Source of the DNA: Paracoccaceae bacterium
GTDB taxonomy: Bacteria > Pseudomonadota > Alphaproteobacteria > Rhodobacterales > Rhodobacteraceae
Direction of reading: 5' to 3'
Assembly: GCA_023254015.1 (NCBI GenBank)
Contig: JALQYS010000170.1
Coordinates: forward strand, 1-12,727
Length of the DNA: 12,727 nucleotides
Numbering within the stretch: the first letter of the stretch is position 1; each line of letters opens with the position of its first letter. The translations under genes and the position numbers were made by a program. Of the stretch, positions 7,103 to 12,727 are shown one piece after another. The notes below the pieces were generated by a model. It was given only the letters and a program-made list of their open reading frames with translations, did not search any database and was not told where the DNA came from.

Positions 7103-7269
7103 ACCTGACCTCGCTGATGCGGATGGCGAAATGGGCGCGCCACCCGCCCTCGCCGCGCCGGGTCAAGTTCGTGCTGGCCATCGTGGCGGCCTGTTTCCTG
7201 ATCTGGGGGATCGAGCTGCTTTGGGGCTGGCCCGAGGTCTTGACGGTAAACGGCAAGGCAAGACCCTGA
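7099..7269 (+). CDS. Small single-pass membrane protein (56 aa)
   Basis: A short frame beginning at ATG 7099 and ending at TGA 7267-7269, overlapping the hpt stop by ATGA, which is the usual sign of translational coupling. The 56 residues comprise a basic N-terminus (MNLTSLMRMAKWARHPPSPR), a hydrophobic segment of about 20 residues (about 24-44, from FVLAIVAACF to LWGW) and a short tail PEVLTVNGKARP. The positive residues before the membrane segment predict N-in topology. Conserved-looking features are the RxPPSxRRVK stretch and the GIELLWGWPEVLTVN segment, which I recall in small uncharacterised Rhodobacteraceae proteins, though I cannot verify this. No function can be assigned. The next 100 bases (7270-7369) hold no gene and no clear promoter; a 5-bp TGGCC/GGCCA stem there lacks a T-run. 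Confidence 0.72.
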   Translation: MNLTSLMRMAKWARHPPSPRRVKFVLAIVAACFLIWGIELLWGWPEVLTVNGKARP

Positions 7270-7369
7270 TCGGCCTGGCCTTGGGCAGTGGCCACAAAAG
7301 TCCCTTTGCCCTGCACGGTCCGCCTGGTGTAGGCTTTGCACAGATGTTCCAATTCAGACACTTCTTGCA

Positions 7370-8263
7370 ATGACGCGCCGTCTTCTTCTTGCGCTTGCCG
7401 GTCCGGGATTCCTGGGGCTTGCCGCCTTCATCCTGCTGACCCAGCCGCGCCCCGGCAATATGGACGACGTGCTGGCGGCCACGGCAGATGCGGCGCGCGG
7501 CGCGCAGGTGTTTGCGGCCGCCGGCTGTGGCTCGTGCCATATGTCCCCCGGGGCCAGCGGCAACGCGCCGCTGGTGCTGGCCGGCGGGATGGAGTTTGCC
7601 TCGCCCTTCGGAACCTTTCACGCGCCGAACATCTCGCCCGACCCGATCCACGGCATCGGCGGCTGGACGCTGGAGCAGTTCGCCTGCGCGATCCGCGACG
7701 GCATCTCGCCCCAAGGTGAACATTATTACCCGGCCTTCCCCTACACCGCCTATAACAAGATGACGGGGCAAGAGGTGGCAGATCTCTTCGCCTATCTTCA
7801 AAGCCTGCCCGCCTCGGCCGAACCATCAAGACCGCATGAGATCGGCTTTCCCTTCAACATCCGCAGGCTGTTGGGCGGCTGGAAATTCTTGTTCACAAGC
7901 CGCGACTGGCAGATGGCAGAGGCGGCCACACCCGAACTGGCCCGGGGCCGCCACCTTGTCGAGGCGCTGGCCCATTGCGCCGAATGCCACACGCCGCGCA
8001 ATGCCCTTGGCGGACTGGACCGCGGCCGCTGGATGACGGGGGCGCCCACACCGGATGGCAAGGGCCGGGTTCCCGGCATCACCCCGGCGACGCTGGGGTG
8101 GAGCGCGGACGAGATCTTCACCTATCTGACCACCGGGTTCACACCTGAATTCGACAGCGTCGGCGGTCACATGACCCATGTCGTGGACAACCTTGCGCAC
8201 CTGCCAGAGGCGGATGTGCGGGCGATCGTGGCCTATCTCAAGGCGCTGCCGGAAGGGCAATAA
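7370..8263 (+). CDS. Membrane-anchored or secreted diheme cytochrome c
   Basis: 297 residues. The N-terminus is a signal or anchor (MTRRLLLALAGPGFLGLAAFILL, 1-23) for export to the periplasm. Two cytochrome c domains follow: CGSCH (53-57) with Met131 in YNKMTG as the likely axial ligand, and CAECH (203-207) with Met268 in GGHMTHVV as the likely second ligand. The order of features (APNISPDP, GWTLEQFACAIRDGIS, HYYPAFPYTAY) matches the cytochrome subunits of membrane alcohol/aldehyde dehydrogenases, but those usually have three haems, so this is a two-haem relative. No dehydrogenase, oxidase or haem-lyase gene is nearby, so its electron donor and acceptor are unknown. No good Shine-Dalgarno precedes the ATG, but the next in-frame Met is residue 31, after the signal. 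An independent transcript from the 100-bp gap is possible. Confidence 0.92.
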   Translation: MTRRLLLALAGPGFLGLAAFILLTQPRPGNMDDVLAATADAARGAQVFAAAGCGSCHMSPGASGNAPLVLAGGMEFASPFGTFHAPNISPDPIHGIGGWTLEQFACAIRDGISPQGEHYYPAFPYTAYNKMTGQEVADLFAYLQSLPASAEPSRPHEIGFPFNIRRLLGGWKFLFTSRDWQMAEAATPELARGRHLVEALAHCAECHTPRNALGGLDRGRWMTGAPTPDGKGRVPGITPATLGWSADEIFTYLTTGFTPEFDSVGGHMTHVVDNLAHLPEADVRAIVAYLKALPEGQ

Positions 8264-8280
8264 ATCAGCGCCCAAGGCTG

Positions 8281-8296
8281 TTAACCGCCGGTCAAC
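8281..8296 (+). promoter_or_regulatory. CtrA-like box before the amber-interrupted small gene
   Basis: TTAA-CCGCCGG-TCAAC fits the alphaproteobacterial CtrA pattern TTAA-N7-TTAAC with one mismatch (C for the second T of the right half). It ends 22 bases before the ATG at 8319. A 6-bp inverted repeat (ACCAGA 8295-8300 / TCTGGT 8310-8315) lies between the box and the ATG. One-mismatch matches do occur by chance, so this is only suggestive. Confidence 0.25.
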
Positions 8297-8318
8297 CAGA
8301 ATCGGCCAATCTGGTGGC

Positions 8319-8555
8319 ATGCAACACGGCCCGCCTCTGCCCCGAAACCCCGCCGCCGACCAGTGGATCGCCATGATCTTCTCGGCCAAAGCCGCGCAAG
8401 GCGGGGTCGTGCGTCGGTCCATTGCCTAGGTTGACCGCGAGGTCGGCCGCGACCGGTTTCTGGCCGAGGTGCGCGCCCGCGGCTTTCACCTTCTGGCCAG
8501 TCGCAGCCAGTTCATCGTGGTCTGCCATTCCGACCCGGTGAAAATCCTGTTCTGA
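8319..8555 (+). pseudogene. Small conserved gene (78 codons) interrupted by an in-frame amber codon
   Basis: From ATG 8319 the frame reads 36 residues (MQHGPPLPRNPAADQWIAMI..., ending GGVVRRSIA), meets TAG at 8427-8429, and continues in the same frame for 41 more residues (VDREVGRDRFLAEVRARGFH..., ending DPVKILF) to TGA 8553-8555. Both halves look like one short protein of a kind I recall from Rhodobacteraceae, of about 70-80 residues with a WIAxxFxAKAxxxGGVVRR...VGRxRFxxEVxxRGF pattern. Database names for it include a doubtful 'phosphoribosylanthranilate isomerase' label. A Trp at the stop position (TGG to TAG, one substitution) is my guess from memory. The match across the stop argues for a recent nonsense mutation or a base-call error, not two genes. 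The gene would sit 55 bases after the cytochrome gene. Function is unknown. Confidence 0.6.
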
Positions 8556-8560
8556 CGCGG

Positions 8561-8631
8561 ATTTTCGTCGAAAATTCGACAAACGCGTTTTCGTCGAAAA
8601 CGCGCGCCACGACTTTTCGACGAAAAGTCGT
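8561..8631. repeat. Array of three tandem palindromes with core TTTTCG(T/A)CGAAAA at 26-bp spacing
   Basis: Palindrome 1 spans 8561-8575 (centre T8568). Palindrome 2 spans 8584-8604 (centre T8594, arms CGCGTTTTCG / CGAAAACGCG). Palindrome 3 spans 8609-8631 (centre A8620, arms ACGACTTTTCG / CGAAAAGTCGT). Centres are exactly 26 bp apart, and the middle core in unit 3 is the reverse complement of that in units 1 and 2. Outside the core the arms differ between units yet stay self-complementary, which points to selection on folding. A further nested palindrome, GTCGAA-AA-TTCGAC, spans 8567-8580. The array fills the gap between the stop of the broken small gene (8555) and the lipA stop (8634-8632). 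It may act as a two-way transcription end: in the lipA direction unit 2 is followed by a T-rich stretch. It could equally be a dispersed REP-like element. Confidence 0.9.
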
Positions 8632-9582
8632 CTACAGACGCCCCAGTTTTTCCAGCCGTGCTGCGCGCAGCCGGGCGAAATCATCGCCCGCATGATAGCT
8701 TGACCGGGTCAGCGGCGTGGCCGACACCATCAGAAAGCCCTTGCCATAGGCGGCTTCCTCATAGCTCTTGAACTCCTCCGGCGTCACAAAGCGGTCAACC
8801 CGGTGATGCTTGGGCGTGGGCTGCAGGTATTGCCCGATGGTCAGGAAATCGACATCGGCGGCGCGCATGTCATCCATCACCTGCAGCACGCCTGCGCGGG
8901 TTTCGCCGAGGCCCACCATGATCCCCGACTTGGTGAACATGGTCGGATCCATCTCCTTGACCTTCTGCAACAGGCGGAGGCTGTGGAAATAGCGGGCCCC
9001 GGGGCGCACCTCCAGATAAAGGCCAGGCACGGTTTCAAGGTTGTGGTTGAACACATCCGGCCGCGCCTCGACCACCTTTTCCAGCGCCGAAGGCGGACAT
9101 TTCAGGAAATCCGGGGTCAGAATTTCAATCGTAGTCTGGGGAGAGCGGTGGCGGACGGCGCGGATGGTCTGGGCAAAATGCTCTGCCCCGCCATCTTCCA
9201 GATCGTCCCGGTCAACGCTGGTGATGACCACATGTTTCAGCCCCAATTCGCTGACCGCATGGGCCACCTTTCCGGGCTCGAAGGCATCCAGCGCCTGCGG
9301 CTTGCCTGTGGCGACGTTGCAGAAGGTGCAGCCGCGGGTGCAGATCTCGCCCATGATCATCATGGTGGCATGGCCCGCCGACCAGCATTCGCCGACATTC
9401 GGGCAGCCCGCCTCTTCACAGACCGTGACCAGCTTCTTCGACTTCAGGATCTCGCGCGTCTGCTTGTAGCCCTCGGAGGTCGGGGCCTTGACCCGGATCC
9501 AGGACGGCTTTTTCGGCTGCTCCTGATCGGGGCGGTGGGCTTTTTCGGGGTGGCGTTGGTCGGGCAGCTTCAGATCACGCAA
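8632..9582 (-). CDS. lipA: Lipoyl synthase (radical SAM), probable TTG start
   Basis: 316 residues from TTG 9582-9580. LipA inserts two sulfurs into octanoyl groups on the E2 and H proteins of 2-oxoacid dehydrogenases and glycine cleavage. All expected ligands are present: the auxiliary-cluster motif C-x4-C-x5-C (C55, C60, C66 in CEEAGCPNVGEC), the radical-SAM motif C-x3-C-x2-C (C81, C85, C88 in CTRGCTFCN), and the C-terminal RSSYHAGD whose Ser binds the auxiliary cluster. No in-frame ATG exists within about 60 codons upstream of the conserved N-terminus (RHPEKAHRP). TTG gives the usual family length and is preceded by a GGGGGGAA ribosome-binding site 6-8 bases upstream; nearby in-frame GTC, CCG and CAT codons cannot start. 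A -35/-10 pair lies just upstream. It stops with TAG directly against the palindrome array. Confidence 0.93.
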   Translation of the reverse strand: MRDLKLPDQRHPEKAHRPDQEQPKKPSWIRVKAPTSEGYKQTREILKSKKLVTVCEEAGCPNVGECWSAGHATMMIMGEICTRGCTFCNVATGKPQALDAFEPGKVAHAVSELGLKHVVITSVDRDDLEDGGAEHFAQTIRAVRHRSPQTTIEILTPDFLKCPPSALEKVVEARPDVFNHNLETVPGLYLEVRPGARYFHSLRLLQKVKEMDPTMFTKSGIMVGLGETRAGVLQVMDDMRAADVDFLTIGQYLQPTPKHHRVDRFVTPEEFKSYEEAAYGKGFLMVSATPLTRSSYHAGDDFARLRAARLEKLGRL

Positions 9583-9614
9583 CGGATGTTCCCCCCTGAC
9601 GCGGTATTTGGCCG

Positions 9615-9643
9615 AAGATAGTCCCTCCTCCCCCCCTTGGCAA
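9615..9643 (-). promoter_or_regulatory. lipA: Probable lipA promoter
   Basis: On the minus strand TTGCCA (9643-9638) and TATCTT (9620-9615) are separated by exactly 17 bases, matching the housekeeping consensus TTGACA-N17-TATAAT at five and four positions of six. Transcription would begin near 9608, giving a leader of about 26 bases to the TTG start. The spacer contains a G7 run on that strand. No better pair is visible in the 210-base gap (9583-9792). Confidence 0.5.
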
Positions 9644-9662
9644 CCGGCGCAGGTCTGCGTTG

Positions 9663-9682
9663 GGTGCAACAGCGCTTGCACC
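9663..9682. other. Perfect 7-bp inverted repeat in the lipA / lysE-like intergenic region
   Basis: GGTGCAA (9663-9669) and TTGCACC (9676-9682) flank a 6-base CAGCGC spacer. It lies just upstream of the proposed lipA -35 element (about 20 bases), where a dimeric regulator could bind. It carries no T-run in either direction, so it is not a terminator. A role is inference. Confidence 0.35.
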
Positions 9683-9744
9683 GCCCGCGCATCCCGGGAA
9701 GGCGGCGGTTGCGACACTTTCGCGCTTGTCGCCCGGCGGCAAAC

Positions 9745-9758
9745 TTGATCCATGTCAC
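9745..9758 (+). promoter_or_regulatory. FNR/FnrL-like box upstream of the LysE-family gene
   Basis: TTGAT-CCAT-GTCAC agrees with the FNR/FnrL pattern TTGAY-N4-RTCAA at all but the last position. Its centre (9751.5) is 41.5 bases before the A of the LysE-gene ATG (9793), and CATAAG (9781-9786) stands where a -10 would be. If it works as a class II activator site, the transcript would begin at or next to the start codon. Oxygen control of this gene, or of divergent lipA, is inference. Confidence 0.35.
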
Positions 9759-9792
9759 AGAGGGCGCGATCCTGTCCGGTCATAAGCAAGCC

Positions 9793-10338
9793 ATGAACCT
9801 CTTTGAACTGACTTTCACCCTTCTTGCCCTGCTGGCCTCTCCGGGCCCGACCAATGCGCTTCTGGCCATGGCCGGGGCGCAGGGCGCGCGGGGGCCGGCG
9901 CTGCCGCTTCTGGTGCTGGCGGGCTATGCGGCGGCGGTCCTGCCCCTGGCCCTGTGGGGCGGGCCGTGGCTGACCGAACTGCCCGCGCTGCGTCATGGGC
10001 TGACGCTGTCGGCCGCGGTCTGGGTCGGGCTGCTGGCGGTCAGGCTGTGGCGGGCTGACCGCTTTGCCATCACGGCCCGGGTGACACCGCTGCAGATCGT
10101 GCTGACGACAGCGATGAACCCAAAGGCGCTGGTGATCGGGCTGGTGCTCTTGCCCGCCGGGCCGGGTCTGCCCCTGGGGCTTGGGCTGTTTGCGGGGCTG
10201 GTTCTGGCGATTTCGGCACTTTGGTTGCGGCTGGGGGCGAACCTGCCCCATCGGGCGCGGCCATTGGTCAACCGGGGCGGCGCGGCCTGGCTCGGGCTTT
10301 TGTCGGTGCTGCTTCTGGGCCGCGTGCTTTGGGCCTGA
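9793..10338 (+). CDS. LysE/RhtB-family amino-acid exporter-like membrane protein
   Basis: 181 residues from ATG 9793. The frame is open further upstream, but that part is Arg-rich and not membrane-like, so this Met, which begins a hydrophobic helix, is chosen. The family exports amino acids or related small molecules across the inner membrane. Seen: the N-terminal LLASPGPTNALLAMAGAQG (about 12-30, with the family SPGP motif), several hydrophobic segments (about 37-55, 70-84, 113-150 and 166-181), and the conserved TTAMNPKALVIGL (about 106-118, NPK motif). It is shorter than the usual 200-210 residues, mainly in the middle loop. The substrate cannot be told. Only one base separates its stop from the YitT-family start, so the two are probably co-transcribed. 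Confidence 0.82.
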   Translation: MNLFELTFTLLALLASPGPTNALLAMAGAQGARGPALPLLVLAGYAAAVLPLALWGGPWLTELPALRHGLTLSAAVWVGLLAVRLWRADRFAITARVTPLQIVLTTAMNPKALVIGLVLLPAGPGLPLGLGLFAGLVLAISALWLRLGANLPHRARPLVNRGGAAWLGLLSVLLLGRVLWA

Positions 10339-10339
10339 G

Positions 10340-10942
10340 ATGACGACCCCCGCCCCCCACAGCCTGTTGGAGGATGCCCAGGGCCTGGCCTATGGCGCGG
10401 GCATGGCGGCCTTTGCCATCACCATCCTGACCCATCTTGGCCTGATCACGGGCCAGACGGCGGGGCTGGCGGTGCTGATTTCCTACGCCACCGGCCTTGG
10501 CTTTGGCCCGGTGTTCTTTGCCATTAACCTGCCCTTCTACTGGCTGGGCTATCGCCGGATGGGGCTGGACTTCACGGTCAAGACCTTTGTCGCCGTCGCC
10601 CTGATGTCGGGGCTTTCGGTGCTGATGCCCGGCTGGGTGCGGTTCGACAGCCTGTCGTCCCCGGTCGGCGCCATCCTCTTCGGCGCGATCTCGGGCTCGG
10701 CGCTTCTGGCGCTGTTCCGCCATGGGGCCAGCCTTGGCGGCATCGGCATCCTGGCGCTGATCTTGCAGGACAAGACCGGGTTTCGCGCCGGCTGGACACA
10801 GCTTCTGTTCGATGCGGCCCTTTTTGCCGTGGCGTTGTTTCTGATGCCCCCCATGACGATCCTTTGGTCGGCCCTGGGGGCGCTGGTGGTCAACCTTGTC
10901 ATCGCCATCAACCACCGCCGCGACCGTTATATCGCCACCTGA
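10340..10942 (+). CDS. YitT-family membrane protein, short form
   Basis: 200 residues from ATG 10340, one base after the LysE-gene stop. The frame is open upstream inside the LysE gene but that part is a shadow. Seen: THLGLITGQTAGLAVLISYATGLGFGPVFFAINLPFYWLGYRRMG (about 31-75), matching the YitT/DUF161 membrane core; FGAISGSALLALFRHGASLGGIGILALILQDK (about 114-145) is the second half of the repeat. Five or so hydrophobic segments are visible. Classical YitT proteins of Firmicutes have a further cytoplasmic C-terminal domain (DUF2179) and about 280 residues; here the protein ends with the last helix and a short basic tail, a form common in proteobacteria. Biochemical role is not established for the family; a transport function is often supposed. 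Confidence 0.85.
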   Translation: MTTPAPHSLLEDAQGLAYGAGMAAFAITILTHLGLITGQTAGLAVLISYATGLGFGPVFFAINLPFYWLGYRRMGLDFTVKTFVAVALMSGLSVLMPGWVRFDSLSSPVGAILFGAISGSALLALFRHGASLGGIGILALILQDKTGFRAGWTQLLFDAALFAVALFLMPPMTILWSALGALVVNLVIAINHRRDRYIAT

Positions 10943-11018
10943 CAAGGTTCCTCTGGCGTTTCGGCCCGGCCTCCTGTAAGGCCCGCGCCAAACCATCCAA
11001 CGAAAGAGATCCCTCCAG

Positions 11019-12727
11019 ATGGAGCTTCGCAACATCGCGATCATCGCGCACGTCGACCATGGCAAGACCACGCTGGTTGACGAGCTGCTGAAACAGTCCG
11101 GTTCGTTCCGCGACAACCAGGCCGTATCGGAACGCGCCATGGACAGCAACGACATCGAGCGCGAGCGGGGGATCACCATCCTGGCCAAGGCGACCTCGGT
11201 GGAATGGAACGGAACCCGGATCAACATCGTCGACACCCCCGGCCACGCCGATTTCGGTGGCGAGGTGGAACGGATCCTGAGCATGGTCGATGGCGTCTGC
11301 CTTCTGGTCGATGCCGCCGAAGGCCCGATGCCGCAGACGAAATTCGTGCTGGCCAAGGCGCTGGCGCTGGGTCTGCGTCCGATCGTCGTGGTGAACAAGG
11401 TCGACAAGCCCGATGGTGAACCCGACCGCGCCCTGAACGAAGTTTTCGATCTCTTTGCCAACCTTGGCGCCAATGACGAGCAGCTGGATTTCCCGCATGT
11501 CTATGCCTCGGGCCGGTCTGGCTGGGCCGATCTGGAACTGGACGGCCCGCGCAAGGACCTTTCGGCGCTGTTCGATCTGATCGTGCGGCATGTGCCCGCA
11601 CCCAAACAGATTGCCCGTCAGGCCGAACCTTTCAGCATGCTGGCCACCACGCTCTCGGCTGACCCGTTCATCGGCCGCATCCTGACCGGACGCGTCGAAA
11701 CCGGCACGCTGAAGGTCGGCGACCAGCTCAAGGCGCTGACCCGCACCGGCGAGCGGATCGAACAGTTCCGCGCCACCAAGATCCTCGCCTTCCGCGGCCT
11801 GACCCAGACCGCCATCGACGAGGCCGTGGCCGGCGACATCGTCACCATTGCCGGGATGAGCAAGGCCACCGTGGCCGACACGCTTTGCGCGCTGGAAGTT
11901 GACACCGCCCTGCCCGCCCAGCCGATCGACCCGCCGACCATCACCGTCACCTTCGGCATCAACGACAGCCCGCTGGCCGGCCGCGACGGCAACAAGGTGC
12001 AGTCGCGCGTCATCCGCGACCGGCTGATGAAAGAGGCCGAAACCAACGTTGCCATCAAGATCGCCGACACCCCCGGCGGCGAGGCCTTCGAAGTTTCAGG
12101 CCGCGGCGAACTCCAGATGGGCGTCCTGATCGAAAACATGCGCCGTGAAGGCTTTGAACTGTCGATCAGCCGCCCGCGCGTGATCTTCAAGGACGAAGAC
12201 GGCGTGCGGATGGAACCCGTGGAAGAAGTCATCGTCGATGTCGATGATGAATTCTCGGGCGCGGTCATCGAAAAGCTGACCGGCGAGCGCAAGGGCGATC
12301 TGGTCGAGATGAAGCCCGCAGGCGTGGGCAAAACCCGCATCATCGCCCATGTGCCCTCGCGCGGGCTGATCGGCTATCACGGTCAGTTCCTGACCGACAC
12401 CCGCGGCACCGGCGTGCTGAACCGCATCTTCCATGGCTGGGTGCCGCACAAGGGCCCGATCCAGGGTCGTCGTCAGGGCGTTCTGATCTCGACCGAAAAC
12501 GGCGTCTCGGTGGCCTATGCGCTGTGGAACCTTGAAGATCGTGGCCGGATGTTCATCGGCCCGCAGGAAAACGTGTACGAAGGCATGATCATCGGCGAAC
12601 ACAGCCGCGACAACGATCTCGAAGTGAACCCGCTCAAGGGTAAGAAGCTGACCAACGTCCGCGCTTCCGGCACCGACGACGCGGTGCGTCTGACGGCCCA
12701 GCTCCTGGCGCTGACCCGTGCCGAGCA
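11019..12727 (+). CDS. typA: Translational GTPase TypA/BipA, 3' end cut by the window
   Basis: 569 complete codons are visible from ATG 11019 and the frame is still open at the right edge; the family has about 605 residues, so roughly 36 are missing. TypA/BipA is a ribosome-binding GTPase related to EF-G and LepA that assists 50S assembly and stress or low-temperature growth. GTPase motifs: P-loop AHVDHGKTT (10-18), switch I ERERGITI (47-54), DTPGH (72-76), NKVD (126-129). Further along come the beta-barrel domain II (about 207-300), the EF-G-like domains III and V (including GRGELQMGVLIENMRREG), and the TypA-specific C-terminal part (SRGLIGYHGQFLTDTRGTGVL, then NPLKGKKLTNVRASGTDDAVRL). Upstream, 10943-11018 is a 76-base gap with a weak purine-rich ribosome-binding site (GAAAGAG) and no clear promoter or terminator. 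Confidence 0.96.
   Translation, partial: MELRNIAIIAHVDHGKTTLVDELLKQSGSFRDNQAVSERAMDSNDIERERGITILAKATSVEWNGTRINIVDTPGHADFGGEVERILSMVDGVCLLVDAAEGPMPQTKFVLAKALALGLRPIVVVNKVDKPDGEPDRALNEVFDLFANLGANDEQLDFPHVYASGRSGWADLELDGPRKDLSALFDLIVRHVPAPKQIARQAEPFSMLATTLSADPFIGRILTGRVETGTLKVGDQLKALTRTGERIEQFRATKILAFRGLTQTAIDEAVAGDIVTIAGMSKATVADTLCALEVDTALPAQPIDPPTITVTFGINDSPLAGRDGNKVQSRVIRDRLMKEAETNVAIKIADTPGGEAFEVSGRGELQMGVLIENMRREGFELSISRPRVIFKDEDGVRMEPVEEVIVDVDDEFSGAVIEKLTGERKGDLVEMKPAGVGKTRIIAHVPSRGLIGYHGQFLTDTRGTGVLNRIFHGWVPHKGPIQGRRQGVLISTENGVSVAYALWNLEDRGRMFIGPQENVYEGMIIGEHSRDNDLEVNPLKGKKLTNVRASGTDDAVRLTAQLLALTRAE

Noticed and set aside
8427..8429. Reading the in-frame TAG as pyrrolysine or another recoded amino acid
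   Set aside because: TAG is used as an ordinary stop by the START-protein gene (6041-6043) and lipA (8632-8634) in this window, and no pyl genes or special stem-loop are visible. A nonsense change is simpler.
8561..8631. CRISPR array, parS or LexA/SOS sites for the palindromic repeats
   Set aside because: Units are palindromes with almost no spacer and just three copies. They do not match the parS consensus nor the alphaproteobacterial GTTC-N7-GTTC LexA box.
9583..10251. Upstream extension of lipA to 539 codons
   Set aside because: The added part is antisense to the LysE gene, is Gln/Arg/Pro-rich and unlike LipA. The TTG start with its ribosome-binding site explains the protein fully.
10943..11018. 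Terminator between the YitT gene and typA
   Set aside because: GGCCT/AGGCC makes only a 5-bp stem and no T-run follows.

Overview
The window looks like chromosomal DNA of a Rhodobacteraceae-type alphaproteobacterium (Rhodobacter/Paracoccus/Roseobacter relatives). The DNA is GC-rich and coding-dense. The gene order argS, SPOR protein, nagZ, scpA, scpB and the sequence character of the proteins fit that family. This placement rests on protein recognition, not on a search. No phage, transposon, CRISPR, tRNA or rRNA is visible. Apart from one broken small gene, the window is housekeeping and core-accessory DNA.

Layout. Bases 1-558 (+) are the end of a pterin-binding methyltetrahydrofolate:corrinoid methyltransferase-like gene, which converges on a long minus-strand operon. 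Read in its own direction, that operon is a RatA/Coq10-like START protein (6487-6041), argS (5964-4219), a SPOR-domain membrane protein (4141-3293), nagZ (3296-2280), scpA (2287-1487), scpB (1490-846) and a 67-residue basic protein (838-635). From the SPOR gene to scpB every junction overlaps: ATGA at SPOR/nagZ and scpA/scpB, and 8 nt at nagZ/scpA. The operon therefore joins tRNA charging, cell-envelope/peptidoglycan work and chromosome condensation. Divergently, on the plus strand, lie hpt (6557-7102), a 56-residue single-pass membrane protein overlapping it by ATGA (7099-7269), a diheme cytochrome c (7370-8263), and a 78-codon small gene with an in-frame amber codon (8319-8555). lipA faces them on the minus strand (9582-8632) and apparently starts with TTG. 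Then on the plus strand come a LysE-family exporter (9793-10338), a short YitT-family protein (10340-10942) and typA/bipA, cut by the window end (11019-12727).

The most unusual sequence is in the non-coding DNA. The 76-bp gap between the broken small gene and lipA is filled by three tandem palindromes that share the core TTTTCG(T/A)CGAAAA. Their centres are exactly 26 bp apart and their flanking arms differ but are self-complementary. The argS leader can fold into mutually exclusive hairpins, one of which would hide the argS ribosome-binding site. Other points are a terminator inside the antisense 3' end of the 67-residue gene, a good -35/-10 pair for lipA, an FNR-like box before the LysE gene, and a CtrA-like box before the amber-interrupted gene. 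I see no clear multi-gene novel system; the palindrome array and the argS leader are the best candidates for something undescribed.
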